A stretch of DNA of 37,689 bases from Rhizobium sp. Q54 (GCA_945861155.1 CAMATN010000037.1:1-37689); one strand, 5' to 3'. Positions 16,295 through 24,468 are shown, numbered from the stretch's first letter. The notes: a model not told the origin generated them from the sequence alone. Made by a program: numbers and translations.

Positions 16295-18190
16295 ATGATG
16301 CGGAAACGGTTTCGCCGCGCCAGTTTGAGCCGCGACGCAGCCGTTGGGGCGCCACAACTCCGATCCACCGTGATTTCGAACGCGCCGCCAAAGGGGCCGC
16401 AGCAGCGGTCGAGCGACACGCGAACGCCGCTCAACGCGGTGTTCCGGCGGCTGTCCGGCGCGCCGGGATCGGCCGCGCCCGGCGCGACCCCGGAACCGCT
16501 CTCATCGGCAGACCCGGCCCCCGCCAATGATCCGGCCCCCTCCAATGACCCGGGCCGGACAGAACCGCGGCAATTCTCCGTTGCCGCCGCGATCATGGCG
16601 CGGGCCGGCGCCGCGGTCGCTGCCCTGGCTACGAGGGACGCTGCGCCGGAAACCGCCGTTCCTCGCCGCCCGGTCGCGCCGCCCGAGCCGGTTGCTGCCG
16701 CGGCCGGGGCGGGGTCCGGGATGCTGCCCGGGCCGCCTGACACGCCAGCGGAAGCGGCCGAGGCGCCCGCTGCGCCGGCCTTCGTCGAAGCCGATCGGCG
16801 ACAGCCCGAAACGCCCTCGGAGTCGGCGGCGGAAGAAAAGCCGCCGCAGACCGAGCCTGCGGCGACGACAGCGCCGGCCGAAGCCATGCCGCCGGCAACG
16901 GCAGCGATTAAATCCGAACTGTCCCCGTCAGAGCCGCCACTGCCGGCGCCAATTTTCCCCGAGCCGACACCCGAGACCGCCTCGGCTTCGGTGGAAACGG
17001 CGAAGTTCTCGGTGCCGGCCTGGCTTGTTGCGCCGGTGTTGAGGCTGGCGATCCCCGATTCGCCCTTCGGCCGGGGCCATCCCGGCAGAGCGGCGGCGCG
17101 CCCGACCACGGCGTCCGCGCCGCGCGACGCCGAGCCCGCGACCGTCGGTTTTGGCGACGCGGAGCCGATGGCGGCGGATCCGGCCGAACAGCAGATCCCG
17201 GCATCGGCCGAAGCTGCCGCCGAAATCACGCCGGAAGCGGCGCCGCCGCCAGACACTGCGATCGAGCCGGCGCTGGTGCGGCCGGTCGAGGCAGTTGATC
17301 CGGCGGTCGCCGCGTCGTCGGCGCAAACGCTTGCCGAAACGCTGCGGCGCGGCGTTGCCGACGATGCGCCCTCTGCCGATTCGCGCAGCGCACCGATCGA
17401 GATCGCGCGGCCGCTGCCGCGCAGTCCCGGCGAGGTGCGCCCCTCGGCGCGCGAACTGCGCGCCGAGCGCCCGCTCGGTGCGCCGCAAGCGGTGCCCAGG
17501 ACTGGCGCAAAGCCGGTCGACGCCGAGGCGCCGCCAGCGCTTGCGGAGCCGGGGCATCCGGCCGGCGATGTGTCCGCCTTGTTGGTGGAACCCGAGCCCG
17601 ATCCGTCGCCGGGAGGGTCGCCACGGGGAGAGCCTGGCGACATCGCCCTGGCACCCCGCCCTGACGCCCGCCTGCCCGCCCGCCCGCCCGCCAGCCCGGG
17701 CGAACTCCCGGCCGAGCGGCAGACGATGCGCAACCGCCGGCTCTATCGCCGGGTCGGGCTCGCGGCCGAATTCGAGATCGACGGCGCCAATGCGGATCTG
17801 GTCGACCTGTCGATGGGCGGCTTTGCCGCGGCCAATGCGCCCGACCTCGAGCGCAACGCGGTCGTGCCGGTCACGGTGCGCCTCTCGATCGACGGGGTCG
17901 ACATCAGCACGCGGATGCGCGCGCGGATGATCTACACCAACGAGCCGCGCAGCGGCGGCCGCTTTGTCGACCTGACCGCCAGCCAGACCGCCTTTCTGCG
18001 CTACATCGTGACCTGGCGCGGCCAGGCCGCCGGGGCGCTCGGCACGACGACCCTCCTCGAGGCAATTACCGGCACGCCCGAGCGCGCTCCTGCCGCGGCG
18101 TTGCCCGATCCCGAGCCGCCGGCGCGCCGACCGTCGCGGTGGGCGCGCTGGTTCGGCTGGTTCCGCGCCCGCGGGACGCCGGCCGAGTAG
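16295..18190 (+). CDS. PilZ-domain protein with a long disordered Ala/Pro/Glu-rich amino-terminal part
   Basis: 631 aa if it starts at ATG 16295. Residues about 35-475 are low-complexity, rich in Ala, Pro, Glu and Ser, with no recognisable fold. Residues about 479-575 form a PilZ domain with the c-di-GMP-binding residues: RxxxR (Arg481, Arg485 in RRLYR) and DxSxxG (DLSMGG, 504-509). A basic, Trp-rich tail (RRPSRWARWFGWFRARG) follows a Pro-rich linker and could lie on the membrane. c-di-GMP binding is well supported; what it controls is unknown. The start is uncertain: ATG 16295/16298 lacks a good Shine-Dalgarno, and the frame runs open to 15926 inside glpK on the other strand. High GC favours long open frames, but the PilZ domain proves this one. 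Confidence 0.8.
   Translation: MMRKRFRRASLSRDAAVGAPQLRSTVISNAPPKGPQQRSSDTRTPLNAVFRRLSGAPGSAAPGATPEPLSSADPAPANDPAPSNDPGRTEPRQFSVAAAIMARAGAAVAALATRDAAPETAVPRRPVAPPEPVAAAAGAGSGMLPGPPDTPAEAAEAPAAPAFVEADRRQPETPSESAAEEKPPQTEPAATTAPAEAMPPATAAIKSELSPSEPPLPAPIFPEPTPETASASVETAKFSVPAWLVAPVLRLAIPDSPFGRGHPGRAAARPTTASAPRDAEPATVGFGDAEPMAADPAEQQIPASAEAAAEITPEAAPPPDTAIEPALVRPVEAVDPAVAASSAQTLAETLRRGVADDAPSADSRSAPIEIARPLPRSPGEVRPSARELRAERPLGAPQAVPRTGAKPVDAEAPPALAEPGHPAGDVSALLVEPEPDPSPGGSPRGEPGDIALAPRPDARLPARPPASPGELPAERQTMRNRRLYRRVGLAAEFEIDGANADLVDLSMGGFAAANAPDLERNAVVPVTVRLSIDGVDISTRMRARMIYTNEPRSGGRFVDLTASQTAFLRYIVTWRGQAAGALGTTTLLEAITGTPERAPAAALPDPEPPARRPSRWARWFGWFRARGTPAE
16511..16546. repeat. 2 x 18-bp tandem duplication in the PilZ gene
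   Basis: GACCCGGCCCCCGCCAAT (16511-16528) is followed by GATCCGGCCCCCTCCAAT (16529-16546), two mismatches. It encodes DPAPAN-DPAPSN in the disordered part. Confidence 0.75.
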
Positions 18191-18200
18191 ACCGCAAGCT

Positions 18201-18245
18201 CAGTACACCCGGCCTCAGTACACCCGGCCTCAGTACACCCGGCCT
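18201..18245. repeat. 3 x 15-bp perfect tandem repeat at the end of the formaldehyde dehydrogenase gene
   Basis: CAGTACACCCGGCCT is repeated exactly three times (18201-18215, 18216-18230, 18231-18245) between the convergent PilZ and dehydrogenase genes. The last base is the final base of the dehydrogenase stop codon, so gain or loss of units would not change either protein. Confidence 0.95.
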
Positions 18246-19366
18246 CAATAGACGACGACGCTGCGGATCGATTCCCCGGCATGCATCATGTCGAAGCCCC
18301 GGTTGATGTCGTCAAGCGCGAGCGTGTGGGTGATCAGATCGTCGATGTTTATCTTGCCGTCCATGTACCAGTCGACGATGCGCGGCACGTCGGTGCGGCC
18401 GCGCGCGCCGCCAAACGCGGTGCCCTTCCACACCCGGCCGGTGACCAGCTGAAACGGCCGCGTGCTGATCTCCTGGCCCGAGGCGGCGACGCCGATGATG
18501 ACGCTGACCCCCCAGCCGCGATGCGTGCATTCCAATGCCTGGCGCATCGTCTGGACATTGCCGATGCATTCAAAGCTGTAATCGGCGCCGCCCTTGGTCA
18601 GATCGACCAGATAGGGCACTAGGTCGCCCGCGACCTCGCTCGGGTTGACGAAATGGGTCATGCCGAACTGCTCGGCCAATGCCCGGCGGCGCGGGTTGAG
18701 GTCGACCCCGACGATCATGTCGGCGCCGACCATGCGGCAGCCCTGCACGACATTGAGCCCGATGCCGCCCAATCCGAACACGACGACGCGGGCGCCGGGC
18801 TCGACCTTGGCCGTGTTGATGACCGCGCCGATCCCGGTCGTGACCCCGCAGCCGATATAGCAGACCTTGTCGAACGGCGCGTCCTCGCGGATTTTCGCGA
18901 CCGCGATCTCGGGCAACACCGTGAAATTGGCGAAGGTCGAGGTGCCCATGTAATGGTGGATCGGCGCGCCGCCGCCAGAGGACAGCAGCGTGAAGCGGCT
19001 GGTGCCGTCGGGCATCACGCCCTGGCCTTGCGTCGCGCGGATCGCGGTGCACAGATTGGTCTTGCGCGACAGGCACGAGGGACACTGCCGGCATTCGGGC
19101 GTGTAGAGCGGGATCACGTGGTCGCCCTTTTTGAGGGTCGTGACGCCGGGCCCGACATCGACCACGATGCCGGCGCCTTCATGGCCGAGGATCGCCGGGA
19201 ACAGCCCCTCGGGATCGGCGCCCGACAGTGTGTAGGCATCGGTATGACAGATGCCGGTCGCCTTGATCTCGACCAGCACCTCGCCCGCTTTGGGGCCGTC
19301 GAGCCGCACCGTCTCGATCGAGAGGGGCTGGCCCGCCCGGTGGGCGACGGCAGCACGCGTTTCCAT
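18245..19366 (-). CDS. frmA: S-(hydroxymethyl)glutathione dehydrogenase / class III alcohol dehydrogenase
   Basis: 373 aa. It oxidises the glutathione-formaldehyde adduct to S-formylglutathione with NAD+, the main cytoplasmic formaldehyde detoxification step. Seen: catalytic zinc ligands in GICHTDAYTLSGADPEG and GHEGAG, the structural-zinc cysteines in ECRQCPSCLSRKTNLC, the Rossmann motif GLGGIGLNVVQG, and the class III signature IRATQGQGVMPDG. ATG 19366 has GAGGAGG about 10 nt upstream. The usual partner, S-formylglutathione hydrolase, is not adjacent. It is divergent from the antitoxin-like gene with 61 bp between. Confidence 0.95.
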   Translation of the reverse strand: METRAAVAHRAGQPLSIETVRLDGPKAGEVLVEIKATGICHTDAYTLSGADPEGLFPAILGHEGAGIVVDVGPGVTTLKKGDHVIPLYTPECRQCPSCLSRKTNLCTAIRATQGQGVMPDGTSRFTLLSSGGGAPIHHYMGTSTFANFTVLPEIAVAKIREDAPFDKVCYIGCGVTTGIGAVINTAKVEPGARVVVFGLGGIGLNVVQGCRMVGADMIVGVDLNPRRRALAEQFGMTHFVNPSEVAGDLVPYLVDLTKGGADYSFECIGNVQTMRQALECTHRGWGVSVIIGVAASGQEISTRPFQLVTGRVWKGTAFGGARGRTDVPRIVDWYMDGKINIDDLITHTLALDDINRGFDMMHAGESIRSVVVY

Positions 19367-19427
19367 GATCGCTCATCCTCCTCGGACCGCGAGCTTTTGC
19401 ACCCGCTATCGGAGTATAACGTCAAGC

Positions 19428-19661
19428 ATGTCATCGGAACGACTGGTCAAACTGTTCAGAATCGGGGGCGACCAAGTGGTGCGCATTCCGCGCGAATTTG
19501 AGCTTCCGGGGGAGGAAGCGATCATGCGCAGGGAGGAAGGGCGACTGGTAATCGAGCCGGTGCCGCGGCGGTCGCTCCTCGCGTTGCTCGCATCGCTGGA
19601 GCCAATTGAGGAGGATTTTGCGACGATTGACGAACTACCGCACGACGAAATAGACGTGTAA
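19428..19661 (+). CDS. VapB-type antitoxin (AbrB/MazE fold), no toxin gene next to it
   Basis: 77 aa. The amino-terminal part LVKLFRIGGDQVVRIPREF has the swapped-hairpin AbrB/MazE DNA-binding pattern, and the rest (EEGRLVIEPVPRR, then an acidic tail with EEDFATIDELP) matches VapB antitoxins, whose tail blocks a PIN-domain RNase. In a normal pair the vapC start would overlap this stop codon. Here only 19 bp separate it from the end of a convergent gene, and no PIN-like frame follows. GGAG lies 13 nt before the ATG, rather far; a TATAAC at 19415-19420 would place transcription start very near the ATG. It may be an orphan antitoxin or a plain repressor. Confidence 0.78.
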   Translation: MSSERLVKLFRIGGDQVVRIPREFELPGEEAIMRREEGRLVIEPVPRRSLLALLASLEPIEEDFATIDELPHDEIDV

Positions 19662-19680
19662 CCCAGCCCGCTTCCATCGA

Positions 19681-20247
19681 CTATGGCTTCAAACCGACAA
19701 TAATATCTACGACTGCCTTATTTGAATCGCCACTTCTAAGTTTCGCTGATACTCCTTCATTGTTCAACGCTGTTGCGAGCGCCATCGCGGCTTTTTTTGT
19801 TTGTTCTGATGCGTCGTCATTGGCATAGATAAGGACAGATTGCATCGCTCCGATGGGCATTCCCTGCGGCGGTCCCTCTCTGACCCAGGCGGCCTTTATC
19901 AATATATCATAGATCATAATAAAAGTGCTTGAGCATTCTTCGCAATTTTCATAGGTGACCATCTGAAATATCTGGCCCGAGTATGGTTTAATGGCGGAGG
20001 AAATCTTGTTAGCCTGACATTCTGCCAGGTGTCTCGGCGCAGATTTCTCCATATCTCCAATACGATTTAGGGCAACACCAAATATGGCCACTCCGACGAG
20101 TCCCAGCCGCAAGAGCCTCTCGAACGATCTTCGGGTGGGCAAGATAAAAACAACGATGCCCTGACCTGCAAGACCGGTTATGGCGAGCCAGAATCCTAAC
20201 CACTTCAAAAAATCTGGTGCAAATAAATAAAGATTATAGATACACAT
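19681..20247 (-). CDS. Two-helix membrane protein of unknown function, low GC
   Basis: 188 aa. Two hydrophobic segments, about residues 10-33 (FLKWLGFWLAITGLAG) and 45-63, are followed by a soluble part of about 120 residues with two nearby cysteines (NCEECSS). The end, from VLIYANDDASEQ to VDIIVGLKP, has an alternating beta/alpha look, like a small sensor or nucleotide-type fold, but I do not recognise a family with certainty. Base composition is clearly lower in GC than all neighbours, and codons ending in A/T are common, suggesting recent arrival by transfer. ATG 20247 has only a weak GAGA upstream. The 99-bp region before it, also AT-rich, probably holds its promoter. Confidence 0.72.
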   Translation of the reverse strand: MCIYNLYLFAPDFLKWLGFWLAITGLAGQGIVVFILPTRRSFERLLRLGLVGVAIFGVALNRIGDMEKSAPRHLAECQANKISSAIKPYSGQIFQMVTYENCEECSSTFIMIYDILIKAAWVREGPPQGMPIGAMQSVLIYANDDASEQTKKAAMALATALNNEGVSAKLRSGDSNKAVVDIIVGLKP

Positions 20248-20346
20248 ATTCTCTACTATACTAAAACGCCGCTACAATTATCTCAAGGACGTGGCTAATA
20301 ACGATGGGAATTTTCGCATGTTCCTTTCCTCTCGTCGAGCGGTTAG

Positions 20347-20823
20347 TCATCCTAATAACCCTGGAAACGACTCCCGACTCATATCGATATGCGGCACGCC
20401 GTAATCGTCGTATGCGGCCGATGTCGCGCGGAAGCCGAGGCTCTCGTAAAACGGCGCCAGATAGGTCTGGGCGCTGAGGGTCACGGCGCAGCCGGGATAA
20501 TCGCGGCGGCAGCGGGCGAGCGCTTCGTCCATCAGCCGGCGGCCGATCCCCTGCCGGCGCAGCTTCGCGGCGACCGCGACCCGGCCGATCGCGACGCGCG
20601 CTTCGTCGGGAAACGGGATCAGCCTGACATAGCCGGCCAGCGCATCGTCGAGCCGCAGCAGCAAATGTTCCGCGCGCTGGTCGAAGCCGTCGAGGTCGGG
20701 GTAGGGCGACAACTGCTCGACGACGAAGATCGCCTGGCGAAACCGCAGCGCCTCGTAGAGGAGCGCCGCCGAACAATCGGCAAATCGATGCCATTCGAGC
20801 CTCGCGCGATCACCGATCTCCAC
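20347..20823 (-). CDS. GNAT family N-acetyltransferase (ElaA-like)
   Basis: 158 aa, a single GNAT domain. The amino-terminal block LLYEALRFRQAIFVVEQLSPYPDLDG and the following H-LLLR-D are typical of the ElaA group. The acetyl-CoA loop reads RRQGIGRRLMDEAL, preceded by IGRVAV. It acetylates an unknown small molecule or protein amine in the cytoplasm. Start GTG 20823 is preceded by GGGAGGGCGG. Divergent from the PuuE-like gene, 61 bp between starts. Confidence 0.87.
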   Translation of the reverse strand: MEIGDRARLEWHRFADCSAALLYEALRFRQAIFVVEQLSPYPDLDGFDQRAEHLLLRLDDALAGYVRLIPFPDEARVAIGRVAVAAKLRRQGIGRRLMDEALARCRRDYPGCAVTLSAQTYLAPFYESLGFRATSAAYDDYGVPHIDMSRESFPGLLG

Positions 20824-20884
20824 CCCGCCCTCCCGCGATCTGAGCTATAGTCCCAGGCAGCAATCTGCCGCTGGCGAGGCTGCA

Positions 20885-21766
20885 ATGGAACCGCGCGATT
20901 ACGGCCCGTTCCCTTATGTGCCGATCAACGACCGACCGAAGCTCGTGTGGCCCGGCGGCGCCCGGCTCGCGGTGTGGGTCATTCCCAATATCGAGTTCTT
21001 TCCGCTGACCCTCGGGGTCCCGGGAAGCCCGTTCGACACAAGGCCCAGCCCGCCCTCGGTGCGCGCCTGGGCGCAGCGCGATTACGGCAACCGGGTCGGC
21101 ATCTGGCGCGTCATGGAGGTGCTGCAAAAACACAAGATCCGCGCCAGCCCGACCCTCAACAGCGACATCTGCGACCACCACCCGCAGATCGTGCGCGCCG
21201 CGGTCGAACTCGGCTGGGAGATCCTCGGCCACAACGAGACCAATTCGCGCTGGCTGACCGCGATGGAGCCGGACGAGGAGCGCCAATCGATCGCCCGCGC
21301 CCTCGCCAAGATCGCCGCACTGGCGGGCAAGAAGCCGGTCGGCTGGCTCGGCTCGGGCCTCGCCGAGACCTGGAACACATTAGACAATCTGCTCGACGAG
21401 GGCTGCCTCTACGTCGCCGACTGGGTCAATGACGACCAGCCGTACCTGATGGATGTCGGCGGCCGCAAGCTGGTGTCGATCCCCTATTCGTACGAGATCA
21501 ACGACGCGCCCTTCCTCCATCATCGCAACGGCACGATCGACCAGTTCGTCGCGGCGATAAAGCGCCAGTTCGACACGCTTTACGCCGAGGGCGCGCGTTC
21601 GGGCCGGGTCATGGCGATCTGCCTGCACCCCTATCTGATCGGCGTGCCGCACCGCATCGCCGGGCTCGACGAGGCGCTCGGCTACATCGCCGCGCATGAC
21701 GGCGTGTGGTTCGCCACCGGCGAGGAGATCGTGCGCCACTGGCTCGAATCGGGCGCGACGTTTTGA
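20885..21766 (+). CDS. Polysaccharide deacetylase family protein (PuuE/allantoinase-like)
   Basis: 293 aa. NodB-fold hydrolase of the group that includes PuuE-type allantoinases: opening VPINDRPKLVWPGGARLAVW, DYGNRVGIWRVMEVL, SDICDHHPQIVRAA, GWEILGHNETNS, the NDDQPYLM block and the late HPYLIGVPHRI. The metal-dependent fold removes acetyl groups from sugars or cleaves amide rings; the group has no single substrate. ATG 20885 has GCGAGG 6 nt upstream. It lies 142 bp upstream of phnA on the same strand, with a hairpin repeat between them, so shared transcription is possible but not certain. Confidence 0.85.
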   Translation: MEPRDYGPFPYVPINDRPKLVWPGGARLAVWVIPNIEFFPLTLGVPGSPFDTRPSPPSVRAWAQRDYGNRVGIWRVMEVLQKHKIRASPTLNSDICDHHPQIVRAAVELGWEILGHNETNSRWLTAMEPDEERQSIARALAKIAALAGKKPVGWLGSGLAETWNTLDNLLDEGCLYVADWVNDDQPYLMDVGGRKLVSIPYSYEINDAPFLHHRNGTIDQFVAAIKRQFDTLYAEGARSGRVMAICLHPYLIGVPHRIAGLDEALGYIAAHDGVWFATGEEIVRHWLESGATF

Positions 21767-21801
21767 AGCTTGTGGCGATCGAGAATGGGCTGGCAGCCCC
21801 T

Positions 21802-21863
21802 CCCACGCCTGCGGCGCGGGTCCCTCCCTCTCCCCGCCTGCGGGGAGAGGGTTGGGGTGAGGG
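21802..21863. repeat. Two-hairpin intergenic repeat
   Basis: An imperfect hairpin (CCCACGCCTGCGGCGCGGG, 21802-21820) is followed by a longer perfect one at 21826-21851 (arms CCCTCTCCCCGC/GGGGAGAGGG around CTGC), then TTGGGGTGAGGGG. The same units occur in a larger copy at 37058-37188, so this is a dispersed family common in alphaproteobacterial genomes. It lies between the PuuE-like gene and phnA and may cut or stabilise the transcript there. Confidence 0.85.
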
Positions 21864-21908
21864 GCTCGTCGAGGCCGGAACGCAACATTCAACGCTGATG
21901 AGGTAGCG

Positions 21909-23159
21909 GTGCCGCCAATCGCGCTTAACGGCCGAACATACCCTCTCCCCTCGCGGCCGACCGTCGTGATCTGCGCCGATGGTTGCGATCCGGTCTATCT
22001 CGAAGCGGGGATAGCGGCCGGCGTGTTGCCGACCGTGGCGCGCTGGCGGGAGGCCGGGTTCTATGCGCTGGCCGACGCCGTGATGCCGACCTTCACCAAC
22101 CCGAACAACCTCTCGATCGTGACCGGCGCGCCGCCTTCGGTGCACGGTATCTCGGGCAATTTCGCGCTCGACCGCGACAGCGGCGCCGAAATCATGATGA
22201 CCGACCCGGATATCGTTCGCGGCGAGACGATCCTCGCGCTGATGTCGCGGGCCGGGGTCGCCACCGCCGCGATCACCGCCAAGGACAAATTGCGCCGCAT
22301 GCTCGGGCGTGGGCTCGATATCGGCCCGGCGGGCATCTGCTTCTCGTCCGAACAGGCCGATTCCTGCACCGTGGCCGAGCACGGCATTGATGGCGTCGAG
22401 GCGCTGGTCGGCCGAGCGACCCCCGACATGTATTCGGCCGATCTGTCGCTGTTCGTGCTCGACGCCGGCATCAAGCTTGTCGAACAGGGGCGCGCGCGGC
22501 TGCTTTATCTGTCGCTGTCCGATTACGTGCAGCATGGCCACGCGCCCGACGAGCCCGAGGCGCTCGCCTTCCATGCCGCGCTCGACGAGCGGCTGGCGCG
22601 GCTGGAAGCGCTCGGCTGCGCCGTTGCGCTCACCGCCGACCATGGCATGAACGACAAGGCGCTGCCCGACGGGCGGCCCCACGTATTGTTCCTCGAAGAC
22701 ATCCTCAACGCGCATTTTGGGGCCGGGGCGGTGCGGGTCATTTGCCCGATCACCGATCCGTTCGTGCGCCATCATGGCGCGCTCGGCTCGTTCGTTCGGG
22801 TCTACCGCAAGGGGAGCGTGCCGATCGCGACCCTGGCGGATGCGGTGCGCGCATTGCCCGGTGTTGACGCGGTGCTGACCCGCGCCGACGCGGCGAGCCT
22901 TTACGAACTGCCGTATGACCGCGAGGCCGACCTCGTCGTGACCGGCGACCGCAACACGGTGATCGGCGCGAGCGCGGCGGAGCACGATCTGTCGGCGCTT
23001 GAGGGGCACCGGCTGCGCTCGCATGGCGGGGCGGCCGAGCAGAGCGTGCCGTTTCTGCTGTCGCAACCGCTGACGCCCGAATACGTGGCGATGTCGCGGT
23101 CGCGGCGGCTGCGCAATTTCGATATCTTCGATTTTGCGCTGAACGGCGCCAGAGGCTGA
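21909..23159 (+). CDS. phnA: Phosphonoacetate hydrolase
   Basis: 416 aa, alkaline phosphatase superfamily. It cleaves the C-P bond of phosphonoacetate to acetate and phosphate using two zinc ions, the last step of one 2-aminoethylphosphonate route. Seen: Asp24 in ICADGCDPVY, nucleophile Thr63 in FTNPNNLSIVTGAPPS, Asp205 and His209 in SDYVQHGHAP, Asp244-His245 in TADHGMND, and His372 in RSHGG. These match the known enzyme's metal and nucleophile pattern. Start GTG 21909 has GAGGTAGC just upstream. The aminotransferase (PhnW), dehydrogenase (PhnY) and a phosphonate transporter are absent here; the neighbours are a second superfamily member 12 bp downstream and a PuuE-like gene upstream. Confidence 0.93.
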   Translation: MPPIALNGRTYPLPSRPTVVICADGCDPVYLEAGIAAGVLPTVARWREAGFYALADAVMPTFTNPNNLSIVTGAPPSVHGISGNFALDRDSGAEIMMTDPDIVRGETILALMSRAGVATAAITAKDKLRRMLGRGLDIGPAGICFSSEQADSCTVAEHGIDGVEALVGRATPDMYSADLSLFVLDAGIKLVEQGRARLLYLSLSDYVQHGHAPDEPEALAFHAALDERLARLEALGCAVALTADHGMNDKALPDGRPHVLFLEDILNAHFGAGAVRVICPITDPFVRHHGALGSFVRVYRKGSVPIATLADAVRALPGVDAVLTRADAASLYELPYDREADLVVTGDRNTVIGASAAEHDLSALEGHRLRSHGGAAEQSVPFLLSQPLTPEYVAMSRSRRLRNFDIFDFALNGARG

Positions 23160-23171
23160 ACGGGGTACGTC

Positions 23172-24455
23172 ATGAACGCAGCAGGTCCGAGGGTCGTCGT
23201 CGTCATCTGCGACAGCCTGCGCGCCGATTTGATCGGGCAGGACGACACGCCATTCCTCGTCGAGTTGTCGCGGCGCGCCGCCTCGTTCGCGGCGCATCGC
23301 AGCGTCTTTCCGTCGACGACGCGGGCGAGCGCCGCCTCGATCGCGACCGGATGCCATCCGGCGCGGCACGGCCTCCTCGGCAACACGATGGCGCTCGATG
23401 AAGGCGAGGGCCTCATTTGCCGTTCGGCCGGCCACCCCGATTTCCCCGACCGTATGCGCCGGGCGACCGGCCGCACCCTGCACGTCCCGACCCTCGCCGA
23501 GCGGCTGCGCTGGCATGGCGAAGATTCGATCTCGTGCGCCAACGTGTCTCCGGGGGCGGCCTATTTCCAGGACCCGGACGGGCATGGCTTTGTCTACCAC
23601 GCGGCCGGCAGCTATGGGCCGGGACACCGCCCGGTAGAGGATCCGGCAAGCGCCGCGTTGAAAAAGGGGCTCGCCGGCGACCGCGCGATGACCGAGCGCT
23701 TCTGCGCCGAGATCATCGAGGAGCGCGCGCCCTCGCTCGCGATCATGTGGCTGTCCGAGCCCGACTATACCGGCCATCATTCGCCGCTTGGCTCGCCCGA
23801 GCACCGCCGCGCGATCGCCGGTGCCGATGCCTGCGCGCGCCAGGTGTTCGAAACGGTGCGCCGGCTCGATCCCAATGGCGACGACATCCTGTTCGTCACC
23901 GGGTCCGACCACGGCATGGAGACGATCAGCCGCGCGATCGACCTCGATGGGCTGCTGGTCGCGGCGGGGCTCAAAGAGGGCGCCGGCTCACGCGATGTCG
24001 TCGTCGCGCCCAATGGCACCGCGGCGACGCTCTATTTCGCCGCGCCCGACAGCGATCTGGTGCCGCGCGTGGCGCGTTTTCTCGCCCATGAGAATTGGGT
24101 CGGCGAGGTGCTGGTCGGCGACGGGCTGGCCCGGGTCGGGCTGCCGACCGATACGGCGATGCGGGTTGCCGTGACCCTCGCAGTCGAGGACCGGGAGAAC
24201 CCGTACGGCGTGCGCGGCTACTGCCCGATCGTGCAAGACCCGTCGGACAGCGAGAGCAAGATCGGCTTTGGCCAGCATGGCGGGCTCGGCCCCAACGAGC
24301 AGCGCCCGTTTCTGATCATCGAGGGCGGCGGGTTCGCGCCCGGGAAGCGGCATCAGCCGACGTCGCTCGTCGACATCGCGCCGACGGTGCTGCGGCACCT
24401 GCATATGGATCACGACGACACCGACGGAAGCGCACTGCCGCGCGAACCCAATTAA
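23172..24455 (+). CDS. Alkaline phosphatase superfamily protein (nucleotide pyrophosphatase/phosphodiesterase type)
   Basis: 427 aa. All superfamily metal ligands are present: Asp14 in VICDSLRADLI, Asp198 and His202 in SEPDYTGHH, Asp246-His247 in GSDHGM and His369 in FGQHGGLGP; the nucleophile is Thr49 or Thr50 in FPSTTRASAASIATG. It should hydrolyse a phosphate mono- or diester or a phosphonate ester. No signal peptide is visible, so it acts in the cytoplasm. It begins 12 bp after phnA and is surely in the same operon. It might release a phosphonate from an ester so that PhnA can act, but that is inference. Confidence 0.88.
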   Translation: MNAAGPRVVVVICDSLRADLIGQDDTPFLVELSRRAASFAAHRSVFPSTTRASAASIATGCHPARHGLLGNTMALDEGEGLICRSAGHPDFPDRMRRATGRTLHVPTLAERLRWHGEDSISCANVSPGAAYFQDPDGHGFVYHAAGSYGPGHRPVEDPASAALKKGLAGDRAMTERFCAEIIEERAPSLAIMWLSEPDYTGHHSPLGSPEHRRAIAGADACARQVFETVRRLDPNGDDILFVTGSDHGMETISRAIDLDGLLVAAGLKEGAGSRDVVVAPNGTAATLYFAAPDSDLVPRVARFLAHENWVGEVLVGDGLARVGLPTDTAMRVAVTLAVEDRENPYGVRGYCPIVQDPSDSESKIGFGQHGGLGPNEQRPFLIIEGGGFAPGKRHQPTSLVDIAPTVLRHLHMDHDDTDGSALPREPN

Positions 24456-24468
24456 GGGCTAATAATTG

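Noticed and set aside
15934-17733. A 599-codon minus-strand frame rich in Gly, Ser and Ala opposite the PilZ gene
   Set aside because: Low-complexity mirror of the low-complexity plus-strand sequence; it ends in glpK read out of frame and lacks any domain.
18001-18282. Repeated EAGCT peptide as a possible repeat protein
   Set aside because: It is just the 15-bp tandem repeat read in one frame of a non-coding gap; no start or family support.
19662-19680. A vapC toxin after the antitoxin-like gene
   Set aside because: Only 19 bp remain before the convergent gene's stop, and no PIN-domain motif is seen in any frame nearby.
21826-21851. Hairpin as an intrinsic terminator
   Set aside because: The stem is strong but no T-run follows on either strand, and the same unit occurs elsewhere as a dispersed repeat.
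21609-23912. A 767-codon minus-strand open frame opposite phnA and its neighbour
   Set aside because: Composition is Arg/His/Gln-rich without domains, the usual shadow of high-GC genes; both plus-strand genes have full sets of catalytic residues.
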